A stretch of DNA of 64,000 nt. Source: Halocynthiibacter namhaensis (lineage in GTDB: Bacteria; Pseudomonadota; Alphaproteobacteria; Rhodobacterales; Rhodobacteraceae). Below the pieces are notes generated by a model. It searched no databases. It was not told the DNA's origin and was given only the letters and a program-made list of their open reading frames with translations. Where the stretch lies: positions 241,785 through 305,784 of the forward strand of contig NZ_JWIF01000074.1 of NCBI RefSeq assembly GCF_000812685.1, given 5' to 3'. How positions within the stretch are numbered: position 1 is the stretch's first letter; the number at the start of each line of letters is the position of its first letter. The position numbers and the translations under genes were made by a program. Shown piece by piece: positions 54,378 to 63,252 of the stretch.

Positions 54378-56191
54378 TCTACGGTCACCGATTTTGCAAG
54401 GTTGCGGGGTTGGTCCACGTCAGTGCCTTTGGCAATCGCGGTGTGATAGGCCAGCAATTGTGCGGGCACTGCGTAAAGAATGGGTGCGATAAACGGGTCA
54501 CATGGCGGCATGGTGATGAGATGTTCCATCCCGTCACCTGCAGCGCGCGCGCCCTGGGCGTCGGTGATCAAAGTGATGCGACCACCGCGTGCCATAACTT
54601 CCTGAACATTGGAAATCGTCTTGTCAAACAATGGGTCTGTTGGGGCCATAACAACGACCGGAACGCTGTCGTCAATCAGGGCAATTGGGCCATGTTTGAG
54701 TTCACCTGATGCATAACCTTCGGCATGTATATAGCTGAGCTCCTTGAGTTTTAACGCACCTTCAAGGGCCAGCGGGTAAAGTGGGCCACGGCCCAAGAAC
54801 AACACGTCGCGGGCTTGCGCGGCTTTATGGGCGGCGTCTTTCACGCTGTCTTCAATGGCCAAGGATTGGTTGATTAGGCCTGGCAGGCTGCGCAGTTGGG
54901 CAAGCTTTTCAGCAAGGCCTGCATCATCCAATTCGCTGAGATCATAGGCGGCTTTCAGGGCAAGGGTTGCGAGTACGACCAATTGGCAGGTGAAGGCTTT
55001 GGTCGAGGCCACGGAAATTTCCGCGCCGGCCAAAATCGGCAGGATCAAGTCACTTTCACGTGCGATGGAACTTTCCGGGACATTGACCACGGAAATGATC
55101 TTATCGGCCTTGCCTTGGGCATATTTCAACGCGGCCAGTGTGTCGGCGGTTTCGCCGGATTGGCTGACGAACAGCGCCACTGTACCATTTGGCAGAGGCG
55201 GTTCGCGGTAACGGAACTCAGACGCGATATCGACCTCAACGGGCAGACGCGCAATTTGTTCGAACCAGTATTTTGCAGTGAGACAGGCCAGATATGCCGT
55301 GCCACAAGCGACCATGGTGACGCGGGACACGTCTTTGAAGTCAGGGGTTTCTGCGGGCAGGTTCAAGCCCGTATCCGGGGCGTAATGGTTGATCGCGGCA
55401 CCCAGAACGGTGGGTTGCTCGAAAATCTCTTTGGCCATGAAATGCTTATGGCCGCCCTTTTCAACGCGGGTGGCGTCAAGATTGATGCGTTGCTTTTTGC
55501 GGTTGGCAAGCGTGCCATTGACGTCATGGATCGTTAGGGATGTGCGCGTGAGAACCGCAAAGTCGCCTTCCTCTAGATAGGTGACGTCAGCGGTCATCGG
55601 GGCCAAGGCAAAAGCGTCTGATCCCACGAACATTTCGCCGTCACCATGGCCGATCGCAAGAGGTGATCCCATGCGGGTCGCGACCATCAAATCCTGCTCG
55701 CCTTCAAAGAGGAAACACAGGGCAAATGCGCCTTCCAAACGGGCGGTGACGGAACGGGCTGCATCCACTGGCGCAAGGCCGGATTTCATCGCTTGTTCGG
55801 TCAATAGGGCAACGGTTTCCGTGTCAGTTTCTGTGACGAAATCAACGCCGGAAGCGGCCAGTTCTTCGCGCAATTCGCGGAAGTTTTCGATGATGCCGTT
55901 GTGTACGACAGCTACGGGGCCAGCTTGATGCGGGTGGGCATTGTCAACGGTCGGCGCACCGTGGGTTGCCCAACGTGTATGACCAATGCCGGATTTGCCC
56001 GCCAGCGGATTATGTACCAGCTCATCCGACAGATTAACCAGTTTCCCAACCGCGCGGCGGCGATCCAAAGCACCATTATTCACGGTGGCAATCCCGGCGC
56101 TGTCATAGCCGCGATATTCGAGGCGTTTTAGGGCTTCGACAAGGATAGGGGCAACTTCATGGGTGCCAAGCACCCCAACAATACCACACAT
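54374..56191 (-). CDS. glmS: Glutamine-fructose-6-phosphate aminotransferase (isomerizing)
   Basis: A 605-residue enzyme making glucosamine-6-phosphate, the entry to cell-wall and LPS amino sugars. The N-terminal glutaminase has Cys2 (MCGIVGVLG) and HTRWATHG. Two SIS sugar isomerase domains follow (VSQSGETADTLAALKYAQ, LGRGPLYPLALEGALKLKE), and the chain ends in the family VAKSVTVE tail. Only one base separates it from the glmU stop, so no room exists for a glmS ribozyme. Confidence 0.97.
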   Translation of the reverse strand: MCGIVGVLGTHEVAPILVEALKRLEYRGYDSAGIATVNNGALDRRRAVGKLVNLSDELVHNPLAGKSGIGHTRWATHGAPTVDNAHPHQAGPVAVVHNGIIENFRELREELAASGVDFVTETDTETVALLTEQAMKSGLAPVDAARSVTARLEGAFALCFLFEGEQDLMVATRMGSPLAIGHGDGEMFVGSDAFALAPMTADVTYLEEGDFAVLTRTSLTIHDVNGTLANRKKQRINLDATRVEKGGHKHFMAKEIFEQPTVLGAAINHYAPDTGLNLPAETPDFKDVSRVTMVACGTAYLACLTAKYWFEQIARLPVEVDIASEFRYREPPLPNGTVALFVSQSGETADTLAALKYAQGKADKIISVVNVPESSIARESDLILPILAGAEISVASTKAFTCQLVVLATLALKAAYDLSELDDAGLAEKLAQLRSLPGLINQSLAIEDSVKDAAHKAAQARDVLFLGRGPLYPLALEGALKLKELSYIHAEGYASGELKHGPIALIDDSVPVVVMAPTDPLFDKTISNVQEVMARGGRITLITDAQGARAAGDGMEHLITMPPCDPFIAPILYAVPAQLLAYHTAIAKGTDVDQPRNLAKSVTVE

Positions 56192-56192
56192 A

Positions 56193-57557
56193 TTAAACCT
56201 TCCCGTCCAGCTTGGCCTTGGTGGCCTTGAGTTTATCCATCAACCGGCGTGCAAGGCCAGGTTTTACGTCTTGGCGGGCACGGGCCACGGCCAATGCACC
56301 GGCTTCCACGTCGGATGTGATGACAGAACCAGAGGCGGTCATGGCCTCATCGCCAATCGTTACAGGGGCGACCAACATGGTGTTGGACCCGATAAATGCG
56401 CCTTCGCCAATGGTGGTTTTATGCTTCATCACGCCGTCATAATTGCAGGTGATCGTGCCCGCGCCAATGTTGGTGCCCTTGCCGATTTCAGCATCGCCAA
56501 TATAGGACAGGTGATTGACCTTCGCACCCTCAAGGATTTGGGCGTTTTTGACCTCAACAAAGTTGCCAATGCGGGTGAATTCAGCCAGTTCCGCACCCGG
56601 ACGCAGACGCGCATAGGGACCCACTTGGGCGCCACGGGATACATGACAGCCTTCAAGGTGGGAAAACGCACGAATATGGGCGTCATTTTCAACAGTCACA
56701 CCAGGGCCAAAGATCACGTTGGGTTCAATCAATGTGTCACCGCCAATATAGGTGTCATAACAGAAAAACACCGTTTCTGGCGCGGTCAGCGTGACACCGT
56801 TGTCCATGACTTCCGCGCGTTTCATATCCTGAAACAGCTTTTCCGCAATCGCCAGATCAGCGCGGGTGTTAATGCCCTGGGTTTCGCTTTCTTCACAGGT
56901 GACAAAGCCCGCATTTAAGCCGCGTTGACGCGCCAGCTGCACCACATCGGGAAGGTAATATTCGCCACTGGCATTGTCATTGGACACCGCATCCAACAGC
57001 TCAAACAACAGCTTGGCATCAGCGGCAACAATGCCCCCGTTACAAAGGGTTATGCGGCGTTCAAAAGGGGCGGCGTCCTTGTATTCCACCACACGTTCCA
57101 GGCTGTCACCATCGGTGATCAGGCGGCCATACCGTTTGGGGTCAACGCAGTCCATGCCCAGCAATACAACATCATTGTGAGTGCGGGCCTCAAGCAGGGC
57201 TTCAATCGTGGTTTTGCTGATGAAAGGCGTGTCGCCAAACAACACAAGTACATTGCCGTCAAAACCCGCCAAGGCTTCGCGCGCCTGCATGACCGCATGG
57301 CCCGTGCCCAGCTGTTCTTCCTGCAAGACAACCTCGGTCGTTTCGTCGTATTCCTGCACGGCTTTGGTCACCGCATCGGCACCATGGCCCGCGACAATAA
57401 TCGTGCGCGTGGGTTCCGCCAAAGCGGCACTGTCCATGGCATGCACAACCAATGGCGTTCCACCAAGCGGGTGCAAAACCTTGGGCAACTCAGAATTCAT
57501 ACGTGTGCCACGACCCGCAGCAAGGATGATCAGAGCAGTGTTTTTATCAGCGGACAT
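56193..57557 (-). CDS. glmU: Bifunctional N-acetylglucosamine-1-phosphate uridyltransferase / glucosamine-1-phosphate acetyltransferase
   Basis: A 454-residue enzyme producing UDP-GlcNAc. The N-terminal pyrophosphorylase has LAAGRGTRMNS and GTGHAVMQA; the C-terminal left-handed beta helix has hexapeptide repeats and the acetyltransferase His/Asn region (KTTIGEGAFIGSNTMLVAPV). First gene of glmU-glmS-alkD. GAGG lies a few bases before the ATG. Confidence 0.97.
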   Translation of the reverse strand: MSADKNTALIILAAGRGTRMNSELPKVLHPLGGTPLVVHAMDSAALAEPTRTIIVAGHGADAVTKAVQEYDETTEVVLQEEQLGTGHAVMQAREALAGFDGNVLVLFGDTPFISKTTIEALLEARTHNDVVLLGMDCVDPKRYGRLITDGDSLERVVEYKDAAPFERRITLCNGGIVAADAKLLFELLDAVSNDNASGEYYLPDVVQLARQRGLNAGFVTCEESETQGINTRADLAIAEKLFQDMKRAEVMDNGVTLTAPETVFFCYDTYIGGDTLIEPNVIFGPGVTVENDAHIRAFSHLEGCHVSRGAQVGPYARLRPGAELAEFTRIGNFVEVKNAQILEGAKVNHLSYIGDAEIGKGTNIGAGTITCNYDGVMKHKTTIGEGAFIGSNTMLVAPVTIGDEAMTASGSVITSDVEAGALAVARARQDVKPGLARRLMDKLKATKAKLDGKV

Positions 57558-57710
57558 AGATGTGCCTCTTTCTTTCTGTTACGGGGGGTTTTAAGCCTTG
57601 CGGGAACAGAAGCAAGGGGCGGGGCGGTCAAAAAGCTTTACGCTTCATTACAAAGCCCACGCGGAAAACCGCCGGGCGATCATTGGCACGGGTAAAACCA
57701 GGGGAAATTG

Positions 57711-58376
57711 ATGCGTACAGTTGTATTTGATTTGGACGGAACATTGGCAGATACGGGCGCGGATTTGATCCATGCCGCGAATGCCTGCTTTCGGGAACGT
57801 GGCCTTGGGGACCTGCTTGATCCGGAAACGGATAAGGGCATTGGCATGAAGGGCGCGCGCGCGATGTTGACCGCTGGTTTTATGCGCCATTTTGGGTCCG
57901 CAGACGAGGTAATGTTGCTGGAAGATTATCCGAAGCTTCTGGAATACTATGCTGAAAACATTGACGTTTATACGAAGATGTTCCCCGGTGCGGTGGATGC
58001 GATAACAGAGCTGCGCCAAGCGGGTTATGCCGTGGGGATTTGCACCAATAAGCCCGAAGGCCTTGCGGAAACCCTGTTACAACGCCTTGGGGTGCGCGAC
58101 CTGTTTGATGCCATGATCGGGGCGGATACTTTAAGCGAACGCAAGCCCCATCCCATGCCGCTGGTGGAATGCGTGAAACGTCTGGGGGGCGATATTTCGC
58201 GCACGGTTCTGGTGGGGGACACGATCACCGATCATAACACGTCACGCGCCGCAGGTGTTGCATCTTTGTTGGTGACATTTGGCCCCGACGGCGAAAAGGT
58301 TAAGGAATTGCAACCAGATGGCCTGTTGTGGGACTATAAAGACCTACAAACAGAAGTGTCGGCGCTGATCGGGTAA
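57711..58376 (+). CDS. gph: Phosphoglycolate phosphatase (HAD family)
   Basis: A 221-residue HAD phosphatase. Motif I VFDLDGTLADT has the nucleophilic Asp; ICTNKP is motif II; the KPHP lysine and VLVGDTITDH are motifs III and IV. It removes 2-phosphoglycolate, giving glycolate, which the GlcD-like and malate synthase genes elsewhere in the window could use. ATG at 57711 follows an AGGGGA-like site. Divergent from glmU; 12 bases before the DegT gene, so likely co-transcribed with it. Confidence 0.9.
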   Translation: MRTVVFDLDGTLADTGADLIHAANACFRERGLGDLLDPETDKGIGMKGARAMLTAGFMRHFGSADEVMLLEDYPKLLEYYAENIDVYTKMFPGAVDAITELRQAGYAVGICTNKPEGLAETLLQRLGVRDLFDAMIGADTLSERKPHPMPLVECVKRLGGDISRTVLVGDTITDHNTSRAAGVASLLVTFGPDGEKVKELQPDGLLWDYKDLQTEVSALIG

Positions 58377-58388
58377 GGGGATTTACAG

Positions 58389-59597
58389 ATGACTGAGGTT
58401 TTCACAGGGAATTTCACACAGCAAGAACCGATCTCAGATGAAGCGATTGAAGCTGCCGTTTCGGTGATGCGCAGCGGGCGGTTGCACCGCTATAATGTCG
58501 GTGAAGGCGAGGCGGGCGAAGTCGCGTTGCTGGAACAGGAATTTGCGACCTATATGGGGTCAAAATTCTGCCTTGCGGTCAGTTCCGGCGGCTATGCCAT
58601 CGCCACGGCTTTGCGCGCCCTTGGCGTGGCACCGGGGGAACCTGTGCTCACCAATGCGTTCACGCTGGCCCCGGTGCCTGGCGCGATTGCCTCAACGGGC
58701 GGCGTGCCGGTGTTTGTGGGTGTGACGGAAGGGCTCGTGATTGACCTGCCGGACTTGGAAACCAAGATCAAATCCACGGGTTCGCGTATACTTTTATTGT
58801 CGCATATGCGCGGGCATATTTGTGACATGGATGACCTGATGATGCTGTGTAACGCATTGGAAGTACAGGTGATTGAGGACTGCGCCCACACCATGGGGGC
58901 GCGTTGGAATGGCGTGCTATCCGGGCGCCACGGCGTCATGGCGGCCTATTCCACCCAGACCTATAAACACCTGAATTCCGGCGAAGGCGGCTTGCTCGTG
59001 TCCGATGATCCTGACCTCATGGCTAAGGCCACGATGCTGTCGGGCAGTTACATGTTGTTTGAACGCCATTTGGCCACCCCTAGCCCTGAATATTTCGCCC
59101 AAACTAAATATGAAACACCTAATATCTCAGGCCGTATGGATCATCTGCGCGCCGCGATCCTGCGGGTGCAATTGCGTGATCTGGCTCAGCAATGCGCACG
59201 CTGGAATGAACGCTATCTTGTGGTGGAAAATGTGTTGCAAGACACGACGGGCATGACCCTGATCAATCGCCCAAAACCCGAAGCCTATGTGGCGTCCTCC
59301 TTCCAATTCCTGCTTCTGGATTGGTCCGAAGCCACGATTGATGACGTGGTGCAACGCTGTCTTGCGCGCGGGGTCGAGCTGAAATGGTTCGGCGGCGCAG
59401 AACCTGCGGGCTTTACATCCCGCTACGACAGCTGGCGTTACGCCCCAAGTGACCCCATGCCCGACAGCGACCGGGTGCTCAAAGGCATCCTTGATCTACG
59501 CCTGCCTCTGACGTTCACCTTGGATGATTGCGCCCAAATCGCGCGGATCATCAAGGCAGAGGTTGCAGCAGTTTACCAAATGTCGCACGGAAAATAA
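58389..59597 (+). CDS. DegT/DnrJ/EryC1/StrS family PLP aminotransferase
   Basis: A 402-residue sugar-aminotransferase-like enzyme. The PLP lysine is Lys193 in STQTYKHLNSGEGGLL, and an EDCAHTMGA segment provides the cofactor-binding Asp. The C-terminal 90 residues (from SEATIDDVVQRC) have a damaged second copy 0.7 kb downstream. No nucleotide-sugar genes adjoin, so the substrate is unknown. AAGGGG precedes the ATG. Confidence 0.9.
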   Translation: MTEVFTGNFTQQEPISDEAIEAAVSVMRSGRLHRYNVGEGEAGEVALLEQEFATYMGSKFCLAVSSGGYAIATALRALGVAPGEPVLTNAFTLAPVPGAIASTGGVPVFVGVTEGLVIDLPDLETKIKSTGSRILLLSHMRGHICDMDDLMMLCNALEVQVIEDCAHTMGARWNGVLSGRHGVMAAYSTQTYKHLNSGEGGLLVSDDPDLMAKATMLSGSYMLFERHLATPSPEYFAQTKYETPNISGRMDHLRAAILRVQLRDLAQQCARWNERYLVVENVLQDTTGMTLINRPKPEAYVASSFQFLLLDWSEATIDDVVQRCLARGVELKWFGGAEPAGFTSRYDSWRYAPSDPMPDSDRVLKGILDLRLPLTFTLDDCAQIARIIKAEVAAVYQMSHGK

Positions 59598-59613
59598 CCT
59601 ACACTCCTGTCAT

Positions 59614-59639
59614 CCTCCTGACAGGATGCTGTCAGGAGG
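59614..59639 (+). promoter_or_regulatory. 11-bp hairpin between DegT and SRPBCC genes
   Basis: CCTCCTGACAG and CTGTCAGGAGG form a perfect stem with a GATG loop, 16 bases after the DegT stop. The right arm contains AGGAGG, a strong ribosome-binding sequence that precedes an ATG at 59643 opening only a five-codon frame. No T-run follows. It may be a terminator or a leader control for the SRPBCC gene. Confidence 0.45.
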
Positions 59640-59709
59640 GGCATGTTACATCCTGCCTGAAGGCTGCTATGGTGATTGGATAGCCAGTACCCATGATAGG
59701 ACATTTATA

Positions 59710-60159
59710 GTGATACATCTTCAACGCTCAGCCGAAATCAAAGCCACACCCGAAGCCGTCTGGGCCGAACTGAGCCGCTTCATGCATATCGACGAGTTCG
59801 CACCGGAAGTCGTCAAAACCGAAGCCTTAAGTGACGCGCAATCCGGTCTGGGGGCCAAGCGGCGTTGTCATTTCAAGAACAACACTGCCATGGCGGAAGA
59901 GGTGGTGAAATGGGAAGACGGCAAGATGTATCGCGTGCAATTGTCTGAACTCGACGCCATGCCCCTGCACGAAGCCGCCGCTGAAATTATGGTCGAGCCC
60001 GCAGGCATTGGTCACAGCCGCGTGGTCTGGAGCTTTGACTTCCGGGTGAAATACGGCCCCCTGGGGTGGCTGTTGGGCCAAACCCTGATGAAGATGATGA
60101 TGGGCAAGATAATCGACGGCAACCTGAAAGGCCTTGCGGGTAAAGTTACCACAGCCTGA
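59710..60159 (+). CDS. SRPBCC (START-like) family protein
   Basis: A 149-residue protein of the polyketide-cyclase/START-like helix-grip fold: an IKATPEAVWAELSRF opening, R-R-C-H-F-K in the central sheet and a long C-terminal helix (LMKMMMGKIIDGNLKGLAGKV). Members bind hydrophobic ligands. The start is taken as GTG at 59710, with AGGA about nine bases upstream; the longer frame to 59524 overlaps DegT and is not family-like. A terminator follows. Confidence 0.8.
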   Translation: MIHLQRSAEIKATPEAVWAELSRFMHIDEFAPEVVKTEALSDAQSGLGAKRRCHFKNNTAMAEEVVKWEDGKMYRVQLSELDAMPLHEAAAEIMVEPAGIGHSRVVWSFDFRVKYGPLGWLLGQTLMKMMMGKIIDGNLKGLAGKVTTA

Positions 60160-60180
60160 ATGATCTCACTTAAAACAGTG

Positions 60181-60212
60181 AAACACCGCCCCATTTCGGG
60201 CGGTGTTTTTGT
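60181..60212 (+). terminator. Intrinsic terminator after the SRPBCC gene
   Basis: AAACACCGCCC pairs with GGGCGGTGTTT (11-bp stem, six-base loop), followed by TTG and more T. Confidence 0.93.
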
Positions 60213-60267
60213 TTCCCGAACATCTTCGCGTTTGTTGGGTCACCTGTCCAATTTCTGCAGCTGATTG

Positions 60268-60525
60268 TCTGATGTGTCGATCGATGAAGTGGTGCAGCGT
60301 TGCCCGGTGCGTGGCGTTGATTTGAGTGGCTCGGCGGCATGGAATCTGCCGGTTCCACGTCCCGCTACGACAGCTGGCGCTACGCCCGAAGTGAAACGAT
60401 GCCCGATAGCGACCGTATCCTCAAGGGCATCCTTGACCTACGCTTGCCCCTGACCTTCAGTTCGGTCGATTATGCCAAAATCGCGCGCAACAATCGGGTG
60501 GAACTGTCAGCTGTGCATCAGGCGC
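60268..60525 (+). pseudogene. Frameshifted partial copy of the DegT aminotransferase C-terminus
   Basis: The translated segment aligns with residues 313-400 of the intact DegT protein: S-I-D-E-VVQRC at the start, then TSRYDSWRYA, MPDSDRILKGILDLRLPL and YAKIAR. The first third reads in one frame and the rest in another; restoring one A near 60326 (GATTTGAGTGG to GATTTGAAGTGG) rejoins them. The N-terminal 310 residues are missing. It differs from its parent at many positions, so it is an old or foreign copy and not an assembly repeat. Confidence 0.85.
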
Positions 60526-60719
60526 GGCAGGTGTTGCCCATTGTTGTATCGTCTAAGGTCTTCTTCGAGTCCAATCTAACTGATGCCGCGACTTGCACCG
60601 ATGTCTGCTATACAGGCACTGCGACCGTTCGAAGGTTTTCGTGATTGGTGGCATTGCGCCTATCATCCATCAGGTGTTTGCATTTTCCACGCCTGAAGCA
60701 ATTTTGGGAGATCCTTGTT

Positions 60720-60971
60720 TCAATCCATGACGCCCACGCGATCAGCCCATGCTTGGTATTGGCGTATCAGCTCCTTTTCAAGCTTTGGGCTGCACCTGGC
60801 AAGATTAGTCAGCTCGGTGCGGTCGACCTCAATGTCGTAAAATTCCCACGGGCGATCATGCCGGCGTACGAGCTTGAACTGCCCTCGTCGGATCGCGGCG
60901 TTGCCTTCATGTTCCACAAAAATCGGCTGTTCGCGCTGCCAGTCCTCGCCCTCAAATAGTCCATGGCAGAC
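60720..60971 (-). pseudogene. C-terminal remnant of an arylsulfatase-type sulfatase
   Basis: About 83 codons on the minus strand read LFEGEDWQREQPIFVEHEGN, then AIRRGQFKLVRR, PWEFYDIEVDRTEL-x-NLA and a closing QYQAWADRVGVMD. That is the end of alkaline-phosphatase-fold sulfatases. An in-frame stop just upstream (60984-60986) and the neighbouring dioxygenase gene cut it off, so the catalytic N-terminal 400 or so residues are gone. It is not a functional gene. Confidence 0.75.
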
Positions 60972-60998
60972 CGTTCTGTGGGATTAATCCGTAACAGA

Positions 60999-61820
60999 TT
61001 ATGTGAGCGGGACGCCCTCGATGGTGACGCGGTGCATCAGACGGCGGAAACCATTATAGTCGTTGATCGCCTTATGCCACGTGGCGCGATTATCCCACAT
61101 GGTGATGTCCCCGGCTTTCCAGCGCACGCGGCACTGAAATTCTGGCTGCAGACAATGAGCATAAAGCATCTCTAAAAGCGCATCGGATTCAGCTGTGCTA
61201 AGGTCTTCGATATGAGTGGTGAACACCGGGTTCACAAACAATCCGCGCCGCCCACTAATGGGATGAGTGATGACAACCGGGTGACGCACGTCCTGCGTTG
61301 CGGCCTCGGCATTTCCTAAGCGTCCACTTTTGGCAGCTTCACTGTCCATGGCGGATGCACCGAACACATGCCGCGACGAATGCACTGCCGTCAAACCGTC
61401 CAGAAACTTACGCATTGGTGTCGAGAGCGTCTCATAGGCCATCCCCATCGACACAAATAAGGTATCGCCGCCATAAGGGGGCATCTCAAGAGCGCGCAAA
61501 ATCGACCCCAACGCCGGTGCCTGATCGTAAGAATGGTCTGTATGCCACCCCTCACCAACGGCTGCCGTCTGATCCTTTTCCTTCAACACCATGGCAATTT
61601 CTGGATGCCCCTCAACCGGCTTGAAAAAACGGTTGATGTTGACCGGACCAAAGCGTTGCGCAAAGGTAAGATGATCCGCTGGTTCTGCATTTTGCTCTCT
61701 CAGGACAATGACCGAGTATTTCGCGAATGCATCCTGGATTTCGTTGAAATCTGTTTGACGACGAATGTCAGCGCCTATGATTTCCGCGCCTAATCCACCT
61801 GTCAGCGGTAAAATTTCCAT
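60999..61820 (-). CDS. TauD/TfdA family Fe(II)/2-oxoglutarate dioxygenase
   Basis: A 273-residue dioxygenase. The iron ligands are His93 and Asp95 (GEGWHTDHSY) and the distal His249 (ATWHKAIND), with an Arg near residue 264 for 2-oxoglutarate. The family includes taurine, alkylsulfate and 2,4-D dioxygenases. A sulfatase remnant beside it suggests organosulfur use but does not prove it. The ATG at 61820 is chosen because AAGGA lies seven bases before it; the ATG 15 bases earlier has no site. Divergent from the LysR gene, likely its regulator. Confidence 0.9.
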   Translation of the reverse strand: MEILPLTGGLGAEIIGADIRRQTDFNEIQDAFAKYSVIVLREQNAEPADHLTFAQRFGPVNINRFFKPVEGHPEIAMVLKEKDQTAAVGEGWHTDHSYDQAPALGSILRALEMPPYGGDTLFVSMGMAYETLSTPMRKFLDGLTAVHSSRHVFGASAMDSEAAKSGRLGNAEAATQDVRHPVVITHPISGRRGLFVNPVFTTHIEDLSTAESDALLEMLYAHCLQPEFQCRVRWKAGDITMWDNRATWHKAINDYNGFRRLMHRVTIEGVPLT

Positions 61821-61885
61821 ACCATCATCCTTCATGTGCTTACGTCACTATAGGTCTTGCCTAAAGCGCAGAAAAACTGTTTTAA

Positions 61886-61895
61886 TTATGCATAA
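61886..61895. promoter_or_regulatory. Palindrome in the tauD-like / lysR intergenic region
   Basis: TTATGCATAA is a perfect 10-bp palindrome, 15 bases before the lysR ATG and 65 before the dioxygenase ATG. It shares the TATGCAT core with the kynU palindromes. A LysR autoregulatory site would be expected here. Confidence 0.35.
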
Positions 61896-61910
61896 AGAAA
61901 GCTTTTATTG

Positions 61911-62849
61911 ATGATCCAATTCACCCTTCGGCAACTCGCCTATCTGACGCAAACCGCGCAGCAGGGTGGAATAGCACAAGCCGCCCGACAGTTGAATGTT
62001 TCGCCTGCAGCCATTGCTTCGGGGATCGACAAGCTTGAAGCTGTAACTGGCCTGACACTGTTTGACCGCTTTCCGGCGCAGGGCATGCGCCTCACCCGCG
62101 CAGGGGAAGAGTTCGCAGCACAGGCTACGATGTTGTTATCACAGGCCGAAACGCTTGACCGGCACGCGTCGGACCTGGCATCAGGACGAACCGGCGCAAT
62201 TCATATTGGAACCCATCACGCATTGGCGCAACAGATCGTCCTGCCTGCAGTGCTTGCTTTCCGCGAAAGCCACCCCGGCGTTCGGATCGAAGTGGTGGAA
62301 GCCGACTATCCAACGTTGATAGAAGCGCTGGACACCGGAAAAGTAGACGCACTGGTTGTCTTTGATCAAGGCTTCGTATCTGCGCGTCACAAATGTGAGG
62401 TGCTCTTGAAATTGCCCCCGCTGGTTTTGTTGTCGGCGGAACACAAGCTGGCAGCGCAGAGCCAGATAGAACTGTCCGACCTAGCGGATTTGCCCTACAT
62501 CGCCGTGTCACCCGCAGGCCCAGGTCCAAGTTATCTACAGCTATTGCAAACTGCAGGCGTGCATCCAGAAGTACCTTTTCAATCTCAGTCACGCGAGCTG
62601 GTTCAAGCCTATGTCGGCAAGGGCCTTGGGTTCACACTCGTCGGATTTTCGCCCAAACAAAACCTTACAATCGAAGGTGATCCGGTTGTAGCGCGTCCCA
62701 TCAAAGAAGATATTGGTCACTATAAAGTCGTGGTCGCGCGCACGCGAAATGCCGTCCGCTTAGACTTGGCATGCACCTTTCTCGCTGCATGTGGGGCCGT
62801 GGCGAGAAGCACAATTGCCAAAAACCACCAAGAGATTGAGAGTTTATAA
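61911..62849 (+). CDS. LysR family transcriptional regulator
   Basis: A 312-residue regulator. Residues 1-60 are a winged HTH (FTLRQLAYLTQTAQQGGIAQ, then VSPAAIASGIDKLE, and GLTLFDR); the rest is a periplasmic-binding-like effector domain (GAIHIGTHHALAQQIV). Divergent from the TauD-type gene, so it probably controls it. ATG at 61911 is preferred over the TTG just before it. About 130 bases separate it from the IS3-type transposase. Confidence 0.9.
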   Translation: MIQFTLRQLAYLTQTAQQGGIAQAARQLNVSPAAIASGIDKLEAVTGLTLFDRFPAQGMRLTRAGEEFAAQATMLLSQAETLDRHASDLASGRTGAIHIGTHHALAQQIVLPAVLAFRESHPGVRIEVVEADYPTLIEALDTGKVDALVVFDQGFVSARHKCEVLLKLPPLVLLSAEHKLAAQSQIELSDLADLPYIAVSPAGPGPSYLQLLQTAGVHPEVPFQSQSRELVQAYVGKGLGFTLVGFSPKQNLTIEGDPVVARPIKEDIGHYKVVVARTRNAVRLDLACTFLAACGAVARSTIAKNHQEIESL

Positions 62850-62976
62850 AACCGCTGCTCGTCAACATTTCGACATTAGCCCATATGGGCTCGCTCTTGC
62901 ATAGGTCCAGTTTTGGTCTTGTCGCGGTTTAGTTCCGGTCTCTTTCGAGCAATGTTTGCTATGAAGGAGATAGAGA

Positions 62977-63252
62977 ATGGCAAAGAGATACACAGACGAG
63001 TTTCGGCGTGATGCGGTGCGCATGGCGACGACGAGTGGCTTAACGCGGCCTCAACTTTCATCAGATTTAGGGGTTGGGCTTTCGACGCTGAACAAATGGG
63101 TTCAACAGCATCAACACGATGACCTGATGTCAGGACCGCATGAAGACGTTGAGAAGGAGAACACGCGGCTTCGCAAGGAAGTCCGTCTGCTGCGCGAGGA
63201 GAGGGAAGTGTTAAAAAAGGCGGCAATCTTCTTTGCAGGCCAAAGCCGGTGA
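62977..63252 (+). CDS. IS3-family transposase OrfA
   Basis: A 91-residue DNA-binding protein with an HTH (YTDEFRRDAVRMATTSGLT, then LSSDLGVGLSTLNKWV) and a C-terminal leucine-zipper-type coiled coil (EKENTRLRKEVRLLREEREVL). The final codons contain the A-AAA-AAG slip site (63213-63219), read in frame as TTA AAA AAG. A ribosome-binding AAGGAG lies upstream. Confidence 0.93.
   Translation: MAKRYTDEFRRDAVRMATTSGLTRPQLSSDLGVGLSTLNKWVQQHQHDDLMSGPHEDVEKENTRLRKEVRLLREEREVLKKAAIFFAGQSR

Noticed and set aside
56180..56200. glmS ribozyme
   Set aside because: glmS starts one base after the glmU stop, so no leader exists for the ribozyme.
56163..56918. Open frame antisense to glmU
   Set aside because: Lies opposite the hexapeptide-repeat region, whose periodic codons create open antisense frames.
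60265..60453. A 62-residue gene at the DegT remnant
   Set aside because: Only its first third matches DegT; the match continues in the other frame, so it is a frameshifted remnant.
60720..60917. A separate 65-residue gene starting at ATG 60917
   Set aside because: The frame and sulfatase similarity continue upstream of that ATG, so this is the end of a larger lost gene and not a start.
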